Origin: Acidobacteriota bacterium
GTDB lineage: Bacteria; Acidobacteriota; Terriglobia; Bryobacterales; Bryobacteraceae
Assembly: GCA_014584705.1 (NCBI GenBank)
Contig: JACTMJ010000031.1
Span: 124,001-188,000 of the forward strand
Direction of reading: 5' to 3'
DNA: 64,000 nt
The position numbers were made by a program, and so were the translations under genes. Below, in pieces: positions 56,046-64,000 of the stretch. The notes beneath the pieces are model-generated. The model was given only the letters and a program-made list of their open reading frames with translations. It searched no databases and was not told where the DNA came from. Positions within the stretch are counted from its first letter, which is position 1. Every line of letters starts with the position of its first letter.

Positions 56046-57992
56046 ATGAGTCGCCGTCTTGCAGGTGTGATCTTCGGGATCGTTAGTCTTTGTGTGGCCG
56101 TGCTGCTGGCACAAGCGCCGCCGCTGAGCCTGGAGGGGTTCGTGCGGGATGCTACGGGGGCGCCGATTGCCGGCGCCAAAGTGGAACTCCGTGACGGAAC
56201 GGCGAAGGCGGTTGCGGCCACGCAGACGAATGGCCACGGCCGTTACCGCTTTCGCGGGATTACCGCCGGTAAGTACGAATTGCACGTGAGCGCCACGGGG
56301 TTTGCTCTGCTTGTCCGGAAGGTTGCGCTCGTTACGGGCAAGCCTGTCCGCGTGGACGTTACGTTGCGGGTGGGCGGAACCGGCGAAACCTTGGACGTTT
56401 CAAGCAGACAGGCACAGAAAGGCACTGCCAGCGGAGTGCCCGGCAGCACGATGGGAGGCGTTGTGGGCGGGATCATCGGAGGCGTGCCCGGTGGAGCTCC
56501 CCCGCCTCCGCCTCCGCCATCCGCGGAACCCGGCCTGGCGCACCCTCTCCGCTATCGCATCGCGCCGATGGAAGCGCGGGAGAACTACGGGCACTTCGTC
56601 GAGAACCGGTTTCAATCTCCGGTTACAACGCCCCTCTCCACGTTCTCGATTGATGTGGACACGGCCAGCTACGCCAACATGCGGCGCATTCTGCGCGAAG
56701 GGCGCATGCCCCCGAAGGATGCGATTCGTCTCGAAGAGTGGGTGAACTACTTCCATTACCGCTACCCGGAACCGCGGGGAGAGCACCCGGTCTCGATTAC
56801 GACGGAGATGGCCGCATGTCCGTGGCAGCCGCGGCACAAGCTCGCGCGGATCGGGTTGAAAGCGAAGCCGGTGGAGATTGGAAAGCTGCCGCCCGCGAAC
56901 CTGGTGTTCCTGCTGGATGTTTCCGGCAGCATGGCGCCACCGGACAAACTCCCCCTGTTGCAGCGGGCCTTTTCGCTATTGACAGAGCAACTGCGGTCGC
57001 AGGATGAGGTTGCGATCGTGGTGTATGCAGGGGCCGCGGGGACGGTGCTGCCGCCGACGAGCGGCCGCGAACGCGAGAGGATTCTGAACGCCGTGAATAG
57101 CCTGCGCGCGGGTGGCTCCACCGCGGGCGCGCAAGGTATTCAATTGGCTTACAGGATTGCTCGAGAGAACTGCAAGGAAGGCGGCAACAACCGAGTGATT
57201 CTCGCCACGGACGGCGACTTCAATGTGGGTGTTTCCACCGAGGCCGAACTGATCCGGCTGATTGAGGAGCAACGCAAGGGCGGCGTCTTTCTGACGGTGC
57301 TGGGGTTCGGTGAAGGTAACCTGCAGGACGCGAAAATGAAGGCGCTGAGCAAGCACGGCAACGGCAACTATGCCTATGTGGACTCCCTGTTGGAGGCGAG
57401 AAAGGTGCTGGTGCAGGAGATGGGAGCCAACCTGCTGACGATTGCCAAGGATGTGAAGTTGCAGGTGGAGTTCAACCCCGCCAAGGTGAAGGCGTACCGG
57501 CTGATCGGCTATGAGAATCGCCTCCTGCGGCCAGAGGACTTCAACGACGATCGGAAGGACGCAGGCGAAATGGGCGCAGGCCACACGGTGACGGCGCTCT
57601 ACGAAATCGTACCGGCGGGCGTGGAGGGCACCATCCCTTCGGTGGATGCGTTGAAGTACCAGAAGACGGCGTCCGCGGAGTTCGCGAAGAGCGACGAAAT
57701 GCTCACCGTGAAGCTGCGATACAAGGCACCGATGGGAGATGTGAGCCAATTGCTCTCCGTGCCGCTGCGCGATTCCAATGTGGCGATCGAAGCGGCGTCT
57801 GAAGATTTGCGTTTTGCGGCAGCGGTGGCGGAGTTCGCACAGATTCTGCGGGAATCCGAATACAAAGGCACTGCCACGCTGGACCAGGTGATCGAACTTG
57901 CTGCGGGCAGTTTGGGAGGGGACCCGAATGGACGCCGGGCGGAGTTTCTGTATCTGGTAAAAACTGCAAAAGGTCTGAACACCAGTGAATAA
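56046..57992 (+). CDS. VWA domain protein (YfbK-like) with N-terminal carboxypeptidase regulatory-like domain
   Basis: Exported 648-residue protein, AAGGAAGG before the ATG. A signal peptide (GVIFGIVSLCVAVLLAQA) leads into a CarboxypepD_reg-type beta domain (about 27-120; LEGFVRDATGAPIAGAKVEL, YRFRGITAGKYELHVSATGF), then a Gly-rich and poly-Pro linker (about 135-165). A YfbK N-terminal segment (PLSTFSIDVDTASYANMRRI) precedes the von Willebrand A domain with its metal site DVSGSM at about 291. The C-terminus (DUF3520-like) ends the protein. Probably a periplasmic or surface adhesion/assembly protein. Confidence 0.92.
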   Translation: MSRRLAGVIFGIVSLCVAVLLAQAPPLSLEGFVRDATGAPIAGAKVELRDGTAKAVAATQTNGHGRYRFRGITAGKYELHVSATGFALLVRKVALVTGKPVRVDVTLRVGGTGETLDVSSRQAQKGTASGVPGSTMGGVVGGIIGGVPGGAPPPPPPPSAEPGLAHPLRYRIAPMEARENYGHFVENRFQSPVTTPLSTFSIDVDTASYANMRRILREGRMPPKDAIRLEEWVNYFHYRYPEPRGEHPVSITTEMAACPWQPRHKLARIGLKAKPVEIGKLPPANLVFLLDVSGSMAPPDKLPLLQRAFSLLTEQLRSQDEVAIVVYAGAAGTVLPPTSGRERERILNAVNSLRAGGSTAGAQGIQLAYRIARENCKEGGNNRVILATDGDFNVGVSTEAELIRLIEEQRKGGVFLTVLGFGEGNLQDAKMKALSKHGNGNYAYVDSLLEARKVLVQEMGANLLTIAKDVKLQVEFNPAKVKAYRLIGYENRLLRPEDFNDDRKDAGEMGAGHTVTALYEIVPAGVEGTIPSVDALKYQKTASAEFAKSDEMLTVKLRYKAPMGDVSQLLSVPLRDSNVAIEAASEDLRFAAAVAEFAQILRESEYKGTATLDQVIELAAGSLGGDPNGRRAEFLYLVKTAKGLNTSE

Positions 57993-58199
57993 GTGGCGAT
58001 CCGTCACCAACGGTGGGCGGGGAGGTTCAGGATCCGTGGCAACACTGGATTTCGTGCGAACCGCTGATTGAGTTCGTGGGCGCAGGCAAACGGGCGTGGG
58101 TTCCATGCTCCGGTTTGTGCGGGTACCGGCGCGGGCTCCTTCAACCGCGCGGCTGCCCGCGCCGCCCCGCGAACTTCTCCATTGGGACGCGTGGTCGCG

Positions 58200-60341
58200 T
58201 TATGCTCCCATGGCCGGGTCACTGGTAGCGGGCTCTCCCGTTTCCAGGCGGCCTCCGAAATGACGCAGGTCGTTTGGCGTAGCAACAGCGGTCACTCGCA
58301 GGTCATACCAGTTCCCGTTTGCGCCGACATGCCAGGACTTCGATTGGGATTGGCTAGCCGCAAGCGAGACGGACCACGGCTCCACGTTGCCGTAAAGCGT
58401 GGATTCGACGTGAAACTCCGCGGGCTGTTTCCCTTCGTTGACAAGGGTGAGGACGACGGACTTCGAGGCCGGATTATAGGCGAGGCTGGCTTCGAGAGTT
58501 CCCGCATCTTCGGGGTTTCCGCCGCGATAGCGACGGTAGAAGCCGTTCGTTCCAAATACTTCCAGATCGTACTTGCCACGGTCGTCGCCCGTTTGCCATT
58601 CGCCGGTGAGGGTCTTGCCCGCTTCGACTGTGTAGCGCCGGGGGATGCGGTCCAGGTGCAAACGGTCGTAGACGTGGAATACGGTTCCCTGCGTGCCCTC
58701 GTTCTCGAAACGGAGAGAGACGTTCCCGTTGTCAAGTCGCTCCGAACGCACGTGCAGGATGTACGGCAGCGCCCGCGAGGGGCGGACGCCGCGCTCCTGC
58801 CGGGGCAGCACGGGGGATTCCGGGGGATCGGGTTTCGGGCGCTTGCTGTGAATCGCGATGATGCGAGTAGAATCCGAGACGTCGGGCAAGTCCGGGAACG
58901 CCTGCCGGTTCGGGTTGGCGAAATCGAAGGCGGAGGTAAGATCCCCGCAGACGGCCCGATGCCAGGGGCTGATGGCGGGCACGTGGATGCCGAAGCGCTT
59001 CTCCAGGAAGAGTCCGACAGAGGTGTGGTCAAAGACCTGGGAGTTCACCCACCCGCCTTTGCTCCAGGGGGAGACCACGTAGAGAGGGACTCGCGCGCCC
59101 AGCCCCCAGGGGCGCACCGGCCCTGATATCGTGTCGGCGGGATCACGATCTTTTCCTTCCGGATCGTAGTAGTACTCGCCCTTGACATCGACGGTGGAAT
59201 CGCCCGCGAGACTTCCATCCAGGCGGTAGGACGGGAGCGCGGGGGCGGGGAGATGGTCGAACTGCCCGTCGTTCTCATCAAAGGTGAGCAGGAAGACGGT
59301 CTTGTTCCAGACTTCCGGGTTCGCGGTGAGGGCATCGAGGACCTTGGCGGTGAATTCAGCACCCTGCAGGGGAGAGGAAACGCTCGGATGCTCAGACCAG
59401 AGGGAGGGAGGAAGCACCCAGGAAACGAGCGGAAGACTCCCGTTCTTCACATCCTCGGCGAGTTGTTCGAGCGACCAGTGGCGCATCCCTTTTTCGTAAA
59501 TGGCCGATCCGGGTTTGGCCTCGCGAAAACTCTCGAAGGCCAGGCAACCGTGCATGGCGCCGGTCCAATTGTTGTTGGGGTCCTGGTAGAAGCGCCATGA
59601 GATGCCGGCCTTTTCGAGCAGGTCCGGAAGGGTAGGCCAGCGGAAGGCGGAACCCTGATAGGTGTAGCCCGGTTCCGGCAATGCGCCCTTGATCCAGCAG
59701 CGCAAATTGTTTGGTTCCGAATCGGCATCGGTGCAGTTCTCGCCGCGCGCGCAGAGGTCCGGGTTGAAGTTGGAACCGGACCAGAAAACGATGCGGTTGG
59801 GGTCCGTTCCCGTGGTGATGCTGCAATGGTAGCCGTCGCAGATGGTGAAGGCTTCGGCGAGCGCGTACTGGAAGGGGATGTCTTCGCGCTCGTAGTAGCC
59901 CATCGCGTACTTGGTCTTGAAGCGGGGCCAGAATCCGAACTTGCCTTGGTTCCAGGCTGCCTGGGAATCAGGGAATCCGTGCGGGGTGCCAGGCACGCGG
60001 AGGGCGCTGGTGGTCTTGGAGTCCAGGTGGTAGGGCGGAATCTCGGTGCCGCCGTCGGACTGGTACCAGACCGGTTTACCGGATTCGAGAGGGATGGGAC
60101 GAGGGTCTCCCAAGCCACGAACGCCGCGCATCGCGCCGAAGTAATGATCGAACGAGCGGTTCTCCTGCATCAGGATGACGATATGCTTCACATCCTGGAT
60201 GGAACCCTCCTGGCGTGCCGCGGGAATCGCCAGAGCGCGCTGGATGCTGGGCGGAAGCATCGAGAGCGCGGCGGCCGCGCCCGCCGAACGGATCGCGGAC
60301 TTGAGGAAACTGCGACGATCATTTCCGGGATGCTTGTCCAT
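58200..60341 (-). CDS. Phosphocholine-specific phospholipase C family protein (Tat-exported)
   Basis: Alkaline-phosphatase-superfold phosphoesterase related to PlcH/PlcN and AcpA, hydrolysing phospholipid head groups. The start at 60341 gives 713 residues with a Tat signal (DRRSFLKSAIRSAGAAAALS). The catalytic domain has KHIVILMQENRSFDHYFGAM, FSGSNF-like region (NRIVFWSGSNFNPDLC) and FLLTFDENDGQFDHLPAP. Two C-terminal DUF756-type beta repeats follow (VYDRLHLDRIPRRYTVEAGK; SLAYNPASKSVVLTLVNEGK). An ATG at 60413 is rejected because it precedes the Tat signal. Gene is convergent with the VWA gene. Confidence 0.93.
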   Translation of the reverse strand: MDKHPGNDRRSFLKSAIRSAGAAAALSMLPPSIQRALAIPAARQEGSIQDVKHIVILMQENRSFDHYFGAMRGVRGLGDPRPIPLESGKPVWYQSDGGTEIPPYHLDSKTTSALRVPGTPHGFPDSQAAWNQGKFGFWPRFKTKYAMGYYEREDIPFQYALAEAFTICDGYHCSITTGTDPNRIVFWSGSNFNPDLCARGENCTDADSEPNNLRCWIKGALPEPGYTYQGSAFRWPTLPDLLEKAGISWRFYQDPNNNWTGAMHGCLAFESFREAKPGSAIYEKGMRHWSLEQLAEDVKNGSLPLVSWVLPPSLWSEHPSVSSPLQGAEFTAKVLDALTANPEVWNKTVFLLTFDENDGQFDHLPAPALPSYRLDGSLAGDSTVDVKGEYYYDPEGKDRDPADTISGPVRPWGLGARVPLYVVSPWSKGGWVNSQVFDHTSVGLFLEKRFGIHVPAISPWHRAVCGDLTSAFDFANPNRQAFPDLPDVSDSTRIIAIHSKRPKPDPPESPVLPRQERGVRPSRALPYILHVRSERLDNGNVSLRFENEGTQGTVFHVYDRLHLDRIPRRYTVEAGKTLTGEWQTGDDRGKYDLEVFGTNGFYRRYRGGNPEDAGTLEASLAYNPASKSVVLTLVNEGKQPAEFHVESTLYGNVEPWSVSLAASQSQSKSWHVGANGNWYDLRVTAVATPNDLRHFGGRLETGEPATSDPAMGA

Positions 60342-60637
60342 AGCGTAACTGGCTCCTGCGGGCTTCTGGCGGCCGTACCCGGGAATGCGAAGAATCATCC
60401 CGGCACGCCTCATCTGCTTTGTTCGTGATTATACTGTTTCGTCCAGGTGGGCGGATATCCCATGAGGCGCGTCTCACCGGAGGTTTCGATTCCTCCCGCA
60501 AGCGCATGGGATGCCCATTACAATAGACGGACAAGCCCCCGCGGAGTCGCATAACAGGGGGTGAGCGGGCGAACCCGCCGAATCCGCACTTTGTGAAGAG
60601 CGAGAGTGCTTGGCTTTGTCCGCATGCCGGAGGATCT
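60342..60637. other. Gap between phospholipase C and AI-2E transporter genes
   Basis: 296 bp, divergent upstream regions of both genes. No promoter box or repeat that I would defend. Confidence 0.4.
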
Positions 60638-61804
60638 GTGAATTTCGCTTCCGTTCGTAGGAGCCCCGCGTTCTACTTCCTGGTGGCTCTGCTAATTCTT
60701 TGGACCCCTCTGGTTTGGAGTGTCGCTGAGCCTTTTCTTACCTCGCTACTCCTGGCGCTGGTGTTATCGGTGGTGATTTACCCGCTCTATCAGTGGTTGC
60801 TCAAAGGCGTGAAGCGACCGGGTGTGGCTTCGGCATTTGCGACGCTCCTGAGCCTAGTGGCCGTGGCGGGGTTGGCGACCGTGATGGGGCTCGTTCTCAG
60901 CGAGCAGGTGGCGGAAGGGTACCGCTATCTGGACGCCAAGTCCGCACATGAAGGCGGCTGGTCCGTCTTTGCGACGCGAATTATGGATCGATCCGTCGAG
61001 TTTATCGCCGCGCGCACCAATAGCGATGAGGCGGCACTGCGCCAACAGGCGAACGAAGGGATCCGGCAAGCAGCCGCCGTATTCCTGGGATTCTTGCGGA
61101 ACATGGTCACCGCTCTTACCTCCGGGCTGGTGAACTTCCTCTTTGCCTCTGTTTTTGTCTACTTTTTCCTCAGGCATGGTCCACGGTGGGTCGAGAAGAT
61201 CGTCGGGGTCCTGCCCTTGGAGCCTGAGGCCACATGGCGGTTGCTGAACACGCTGAAGGATTCGGTAATTGCCAATGTGAACGGCGTGCTGGCCGTGGCG
61301 ATCAGCCAGGCGATCCTCCTGTTTGCCGGGTTCTATTTTGCGGGGATCGGAGGAGCGGTTCTATGGTCTCTGATGGGCGGTATCGCCTCCGTAATTCCGA
61401 TCGTTGGGGGAACCATCGTCTGGGTTCCATGCGTGATCTGGCTATTGGTGCAAGCCGAGTGGTTGAAGGCGATCCTGCTGGCGGCCTGGTGCGCCATCGT
61501 GGTGGGTTCCTCCGACAACGTGTTGAGGCCTTTGGTGGTGGGTGGCCGAGTGCAACAGCACCCGGTGCTGATCGGGCTCGCGATGATGGGGGGAGCGCAA
61601 GCCTTTGGCGCGGCTGGCGTGATGATCGGGCCGGTTGCTCTATCGTTCTTTCACGCGGTGATTCGGGAACTGGCGGTAGTGTCGGATGGCAACCATGGGG
61701 TGAGCCTTGCGGAGCGTTCCGGCCTGGGAGAAGGTGAGCGAGAACCGTTGTCCGAGACGGATGCGGCATCGGGACCGGAATCCGCGCCGAGCGGAGGAGA
61801 GTAG
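60638..61804 (+). CDS. AI-2E family transporter
   Basis: Membrane protein of the AI-2 exporter-like superfamily (YhhQ/PerM/TqsA type), 388 residues from the GTG at 60638, which has GGAGGA 3-4 nt before it. A GTG at 60593 would add 15 residues but has no ribosome binding site. Landmarks: an N-terminal helix pair (LVALLILWTPLVWSVAEPFL), a soluble middle part with helical heptads, and the C-terminal GGIASVIPIVGGTIVWVPCV plus DNVLRPLVVGGRVQQHPVLI, which is the conserved family core. Substrate unknown; family members export diverse small molecules or sodium. The last 30 residues are acidic. Confidence 0.88.
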   Translation: MNFASVRRSPAFYFLVALLILWTPLVWSVAEPFLTSLLLALVLSVVIYPLYQWLLKGVKRPGVASAFATLLSLVAVAGLATVMGLVLSEQVAEGYRYLDAKSAHEGGWSVFATRIMDRSVEFIAARTNSDEAALRQQANEGIRQAAAVFLGFLRNMVTALTSGLVNFLFASVFVYFFLRHGPRWVEKIVGVLPLEPEATWRLLNTLKDSVIANVNGVLAVAISQAILLFAGFYFAGIGGAVLWSLMGGIASVIPIVGGTIVWVPCVIWLLVQAEWLKAILLAAWCAIVVGSSDNVLRPLVVGGRVQQHPVLIGLAMMGGAQAFGAAGVMIGPVALSFFHAVIRELAVVSDGNHGVSLAERSGLGEGEREPLSETDAASGPESAPSGGE

Positions 61805-62179
61805 GGTCCGGCGATCCCGTGCTGCCCATCCCAGAGAGACGTTGAGCGCCGTTCCCAATCCGGCGCCGGAAACGACCGTTTCGTGAATATGACACTCTTC
61901 CGAAGGTCCGAAGGGATGTGGGTTCCAGTCTGGACGGCTGGGCGGCGCTCGCGTGTGGGGTTAGCGCAGACGCTGGCGGGCGACCATGGATAGTGGTTCC
62001 AATTCGGTGCCTGTGCGGTCAAGAGTGGGATGCTTTAGGTGCGGGGAACACCTGCCTTGCTTCCGCCCGGTGTCGACGCACTTCTACGATACGATGCACG
62101 GACGCGACGATTTGCTACCGGTTTTCGGCACATTGTGACTGGTTACCGGGCAGGTCGCAGCCACCGGGGGCGTGCTATC
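61805..62179. other. Gap before scpA
   Basis: 375 bp. An open frame runs through it into scpA (from an ATG at 62039) but its residues do not match ScpA, so I treat it as leader sequence. No RNA, repeat or promoter box recognised. Confidence 0.45.
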
Positions 62180-62974
62180 GTGGAATTCGTGCCCTTTCCG
62201 TGGAGTGTGCAGCTTGAGCGCTATGAGGGTCCGCTGGACTTGCTGCTCGACCTGATCCGCAAACAGCAGATTGATATCTACGATATTCCGATTTTTGAGA
62301 TCACTCAGCAATACTTCCAGTTTATGGAGGAGGCGGCTTCTCTCGACATCGAGTTGAGTGCGGAGTTCGTTTACATGGCGGCTACCTTGATTCATATCAA
62401 GAGCCGGATGCTGTTGCCTAAGGACCCTGCACTAAAGGCGGAGGACGAGGCGGACGATCCTCGCGAGGAACTGGTACACAAGTTGCTCGAGCACGAACGC
62501 TTCAAGACCGCGGCGGAAATGCTGAAGCAGAAGCGGCTGATCGAGGAAAACGTCTGGAGCAACCCGCAAATCAAGCAATTCGCGCTGCTTGACGAAGATC
62601 CGGGCGTGCAAGTGGAGTTGCTCGATCTGGTGAAGGCGCTGCAAGCGGTGGTCGACCGGGCCAAGACGAGGCCGGTTTACGAGATTGCCCAGGAGCAGGT
62701 GACCGTCGGACACATGATCCGCTTCGTTTGCCAGATGCTCAGCCAGGTGCGGCATGACAAGCCGCTGCTGGTGGTGGACTTGTTTGAAGTACAGGTGTCG
62801 AAGCGGGCAATGATCTGCTTGCTGCTGGCGATGCTGGAGATGGCTAAGGGTCAGGCGTTGCTGATTGTTCACGATGACGACCCGAACAAGGTGGGCATCA
62901 AGCGGAACACCGGCTTTGAGAGCTTCACGGCCACCCAGGCTGCATTGGGGAACCTGGAAGACGACTATCACTAG
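62180..62974 (+). CDS. scpA: Segregation and condensation protein A
   Basis: Kleisin subunit of the Smc-ScpAB condensin, which binds Smc heads and organises the chromosome. The GTG at 62180 gives 264 residues starting MEFVPFPWSVQLERYEGPLD, matching the ScpA opening (YEGPLDLLLDLIRKQQIDIY). EFVYMAATLIHIKSRMLLPK is the typical N-terminal helix. The C-terminal winged helix binds Smc. The upstream ATG at 62039 would add 47 non-family residues. scpB follows with a 30-nt gap. Confidence 0.92.
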   Translation: MEFVPFPWSVQLERYEGPLDLLLDLIRKQQIDIYDIPIFEITQQYFQFMEEAASLDIELSAEFVYMAATLIHIKSRMLLPKDPALKAEDEADDPREELVHKLLEHERFKTAAEMLKQKRLIEENVWSNPQIKQFALLDEDPGVQVELLDLVKALQAVVDRAKTRPVYEIAQEQVTVGHMIRFVCQMLSQVRHDKPLLVVDLFEVQVSKRAMICLLLAMLEMAKGQALLIVHDDDPNKVGIKRNTGFESFTATQAALGNLEDDYH

Positions 62975-62992
62975 CTCGCATCCCTTCTCCGT

Positions 62993-62999
62993 GGAGGAG
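62993..62999 (+). promoter_or_regulatory. Ribosome binding site that fixes the scpB start
   Basis: GGAGGAG lies 5 nt before a TTG at 63005 in the scpB frame. The ATG at 63029 is 29 nt away from this site and has none of its own. The site therefore supports translation of the N-terminal extension. Confidence 0.6.
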
Positions 63000-63004
63000 C
63001 GGGT

Positions 63005-64000
63005 TTGCGACCAGTTCCATTGGATTTCATGAGCGAGACCTTCACACTCAAAGTGCTCTCCTGCCAAGGCGCGCGGCGAACCCGTCCGGTGCGGGTGCGG
63101 AACCCTCGGCGTATTGGAGAGACGATGCTGGTGATTCCGCCAGCGCTGCGCAAGCGGGCGATTCGCAAGAGGAACCGGAAAGCGGTACGTCCGCACGCGC
63201 GACCACGATTTTTTCGCGGCCGCCGCCTGGCGGGGATAGATCTGTACGGCGCGCCTGAGAGTTTGGGACTGGACGCGATCAGCGGGGGAGGTCTCGCGGA
63301 AGAAATCTCCATTGATTCTTTCGCACTGCATGCGGACGGTCCGGCCGGGGACGTGGGCGATATCGAGTTGCGGGCAACGCTTGAGGCCATTGTTTATGTG
63401 ACCGACGAGCCCGTTACCGCACAGCAGATTGCGCAGGCGCTGGAACTGCCGGTGGCGAAAGTGACGGAATTGCTGGAGAAGCTTGCCGCGGAGTACGGCG
63501 AAGCGCATCATGGCGTCTCCATCCGCAATGTGGCGGGCGGGTACAAGATGGCGACGAAGCCGGAATGCCATGAGGGAGTAAGGCGTTTCGTGAGGGCGCA
63601 GAAGCCGCCGTTGAAGCTCTCCATGGCCGCATTGGAAACGCTTGCCATGGTGGCTTACAAGCAGCCGATCACGTCGCCCGAGATTCTGGAGATTCGCGGC
63701 GTGCAGGGAGCCGGTGTTCTCAAGACGCTGCTCGATAAGAAATTGATTACGACGGCGGGCCGGAAGAATGTGGTGGGCCGACCGATGATGTATAAGACGA
63801 CGCGGGAGTTCCTGGTTCAGTTCGGCCTGAACAGCGTTTCCGAACTCCCGACGCTCAAGGAGTTCGAAGAACTCAAGAACCTTGCGTTCAACGAGGCCGA
63901 CGAAATCGAGAAAGCGGAAGCAGGCAAGCCACGATACGAGCAATATGCGGAGCAGGCCGCGGCCCTCGATGCTTATGCCGAAAGTGCCTCCGCGGAGAAC
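63005..64000 (+). CDS. scpB: Segregation and condensation protein B with Arg-rich N-terminal extension (partial, 3' end outside)
   Basis: ScpB binds ScpA and helps load the Smc condensin. The frame is open from TTG 63005 to the window edge (332 codons). The winged-helix ScpB domain starts at about residue 118 (IELRATLEAIVYVTDEPVTA) and includes LKLSMAALETLAMVAYKQPI, VVGRPMMYKTTREFL and FGLNSVSELPTLKEFEEL. Before it lie about 115 extra residues, first Arg/Lys-rich (PPALRKRAIRKRNRKAVRPH) and then acidic. Other possible starts are ATG 63029 and GTG 63353; the latter would give the usual short ScpB. The tail is acidic (EADEIEKAEAGKPRYE). Confidence 0.9.
   Translation, partial: MRPVPLDFMSETFTLKVLSCQGARRTRPVRVRNPRRIGETMLVIPPALRKRAIRKRNRKAVRPHARPRFFRGRRLAGIDLYGAPESLGLDAISGGGLAEEISIDSFALHADGPAGDVGDIELRATLEAIVYVTDEPVTAQQIAQALELPVAKVTELLEKLAAEYGEAHHGVSIRNVAGGYKMATKPECHEGVRRFVRAQKPPLKLSMAALETLAMVAYKQPITSPEILEIRGVQGAGVLKTLLDKKLITTAGRKNVVGRPMMYKTTREFLVQFGLNSVSELPTLKEFEELKNLAFNEADEIEKAEAGKPRYEQYAEQAAALDAYAESASAEN

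Noticed and set aside
62432..63943. A 503-codon open frame on the minus strand across scpA and scpB.
   Set aside because: It is antisense to two clear condensin genes, has His/Arg/Leu-rich non-protein-like composition, and exists because of high GC codon bias.

Overview
GC-rich bacterial chromosome fragment, almost fully coding, with no phage, transposase or CRISPR sequence that I could see. The lifestyle is a respiring, menaquinone-using Gram-negative heterotroph: complex I, heme A and cytochrome oxidase assembly genes, MqnD of the futalosine menaquinone route, outer-membrane TolC-type channels, and Tat-type exported sulfatase, sialidase and phospholipase C. By gene content I infer an Acidobacteriota member (Solibacter/Bryobacter-like). 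This is inference from gene style, not a marker-gene placement.

Layout. 1-6075 (-): respiratory complex I genes nuoC-D-I-J-K-L-M. nuoM runs off the window, and nuoH plus nuoE/F/G are absent from the series. 6264-16428 (-): C3-acid uptake (L-lactate permease, CstA), an exported sulfatase, thioredoxin with a terminator, glycogen synthase, and a penicillin-acylase-family hydrolase. 16488-25490 (+): a CNNM/CBS membrane protein, then a surface-polysaccharide block made of an RmlC-like epimerase, three GT4 glycosyltransferases, a GT4-methyltransferase fusion, and a polysaccharide ABC permease with an extra N-terminal beta-rich domain. tRNA-Leu(CAA) closes this block.

25887-28952 (+): two adjacent CPA-type antiporter-like proteins, the first with a Pro/Ala-rich exported N-terminus and the usual ion-binding Asp replaced by His. 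28992-34952: an outer-membrane beta-barrel candidate, purU, and a tightly overlapping cytochrome oxidase assembly operon, ctaA-ctaB-ABC ATPase-ABC permease-SCO1. 35171-46048: mqnD, a mutarotase-fold protein, a membrane protein that looks like an M48 peptidase without its HExxH, pyrE, a TolC-family protein with a Gly-rich insert, a NifX-like protein, threonine aldolase, an OsmC protein, rpiB and a nucleoside transporter.

46349-53528 (-): a complete tripartite RND efflux operon (adaptor, pump, outer-membrane lipoprotein) behind a LysR regulator, with a perfect inverted repeat between regulator and operon. 53947-60341: an accessory-looking stretch holding a LysM-like/zincin metalloprotease, a sialidase gene broken by two single-base frameshifts, a YfbK-like VWA protein with an N-terminal CarboxypepD_reg domain, and a Tat-exported phospholipase C. 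60638-64000 (+): an AI-2E-family transporter and scpA-scpB (chromosome condensation). scpB runs off the window and carries a long Arg-rich N-terminal extension.

No single obvious new defence-type system is present. The most unusual loci are the antiporter pair, the degenerate M48-like protein, the LysM-like/zincin protein, the fused polysaccharide proteins and the extended ScpB.
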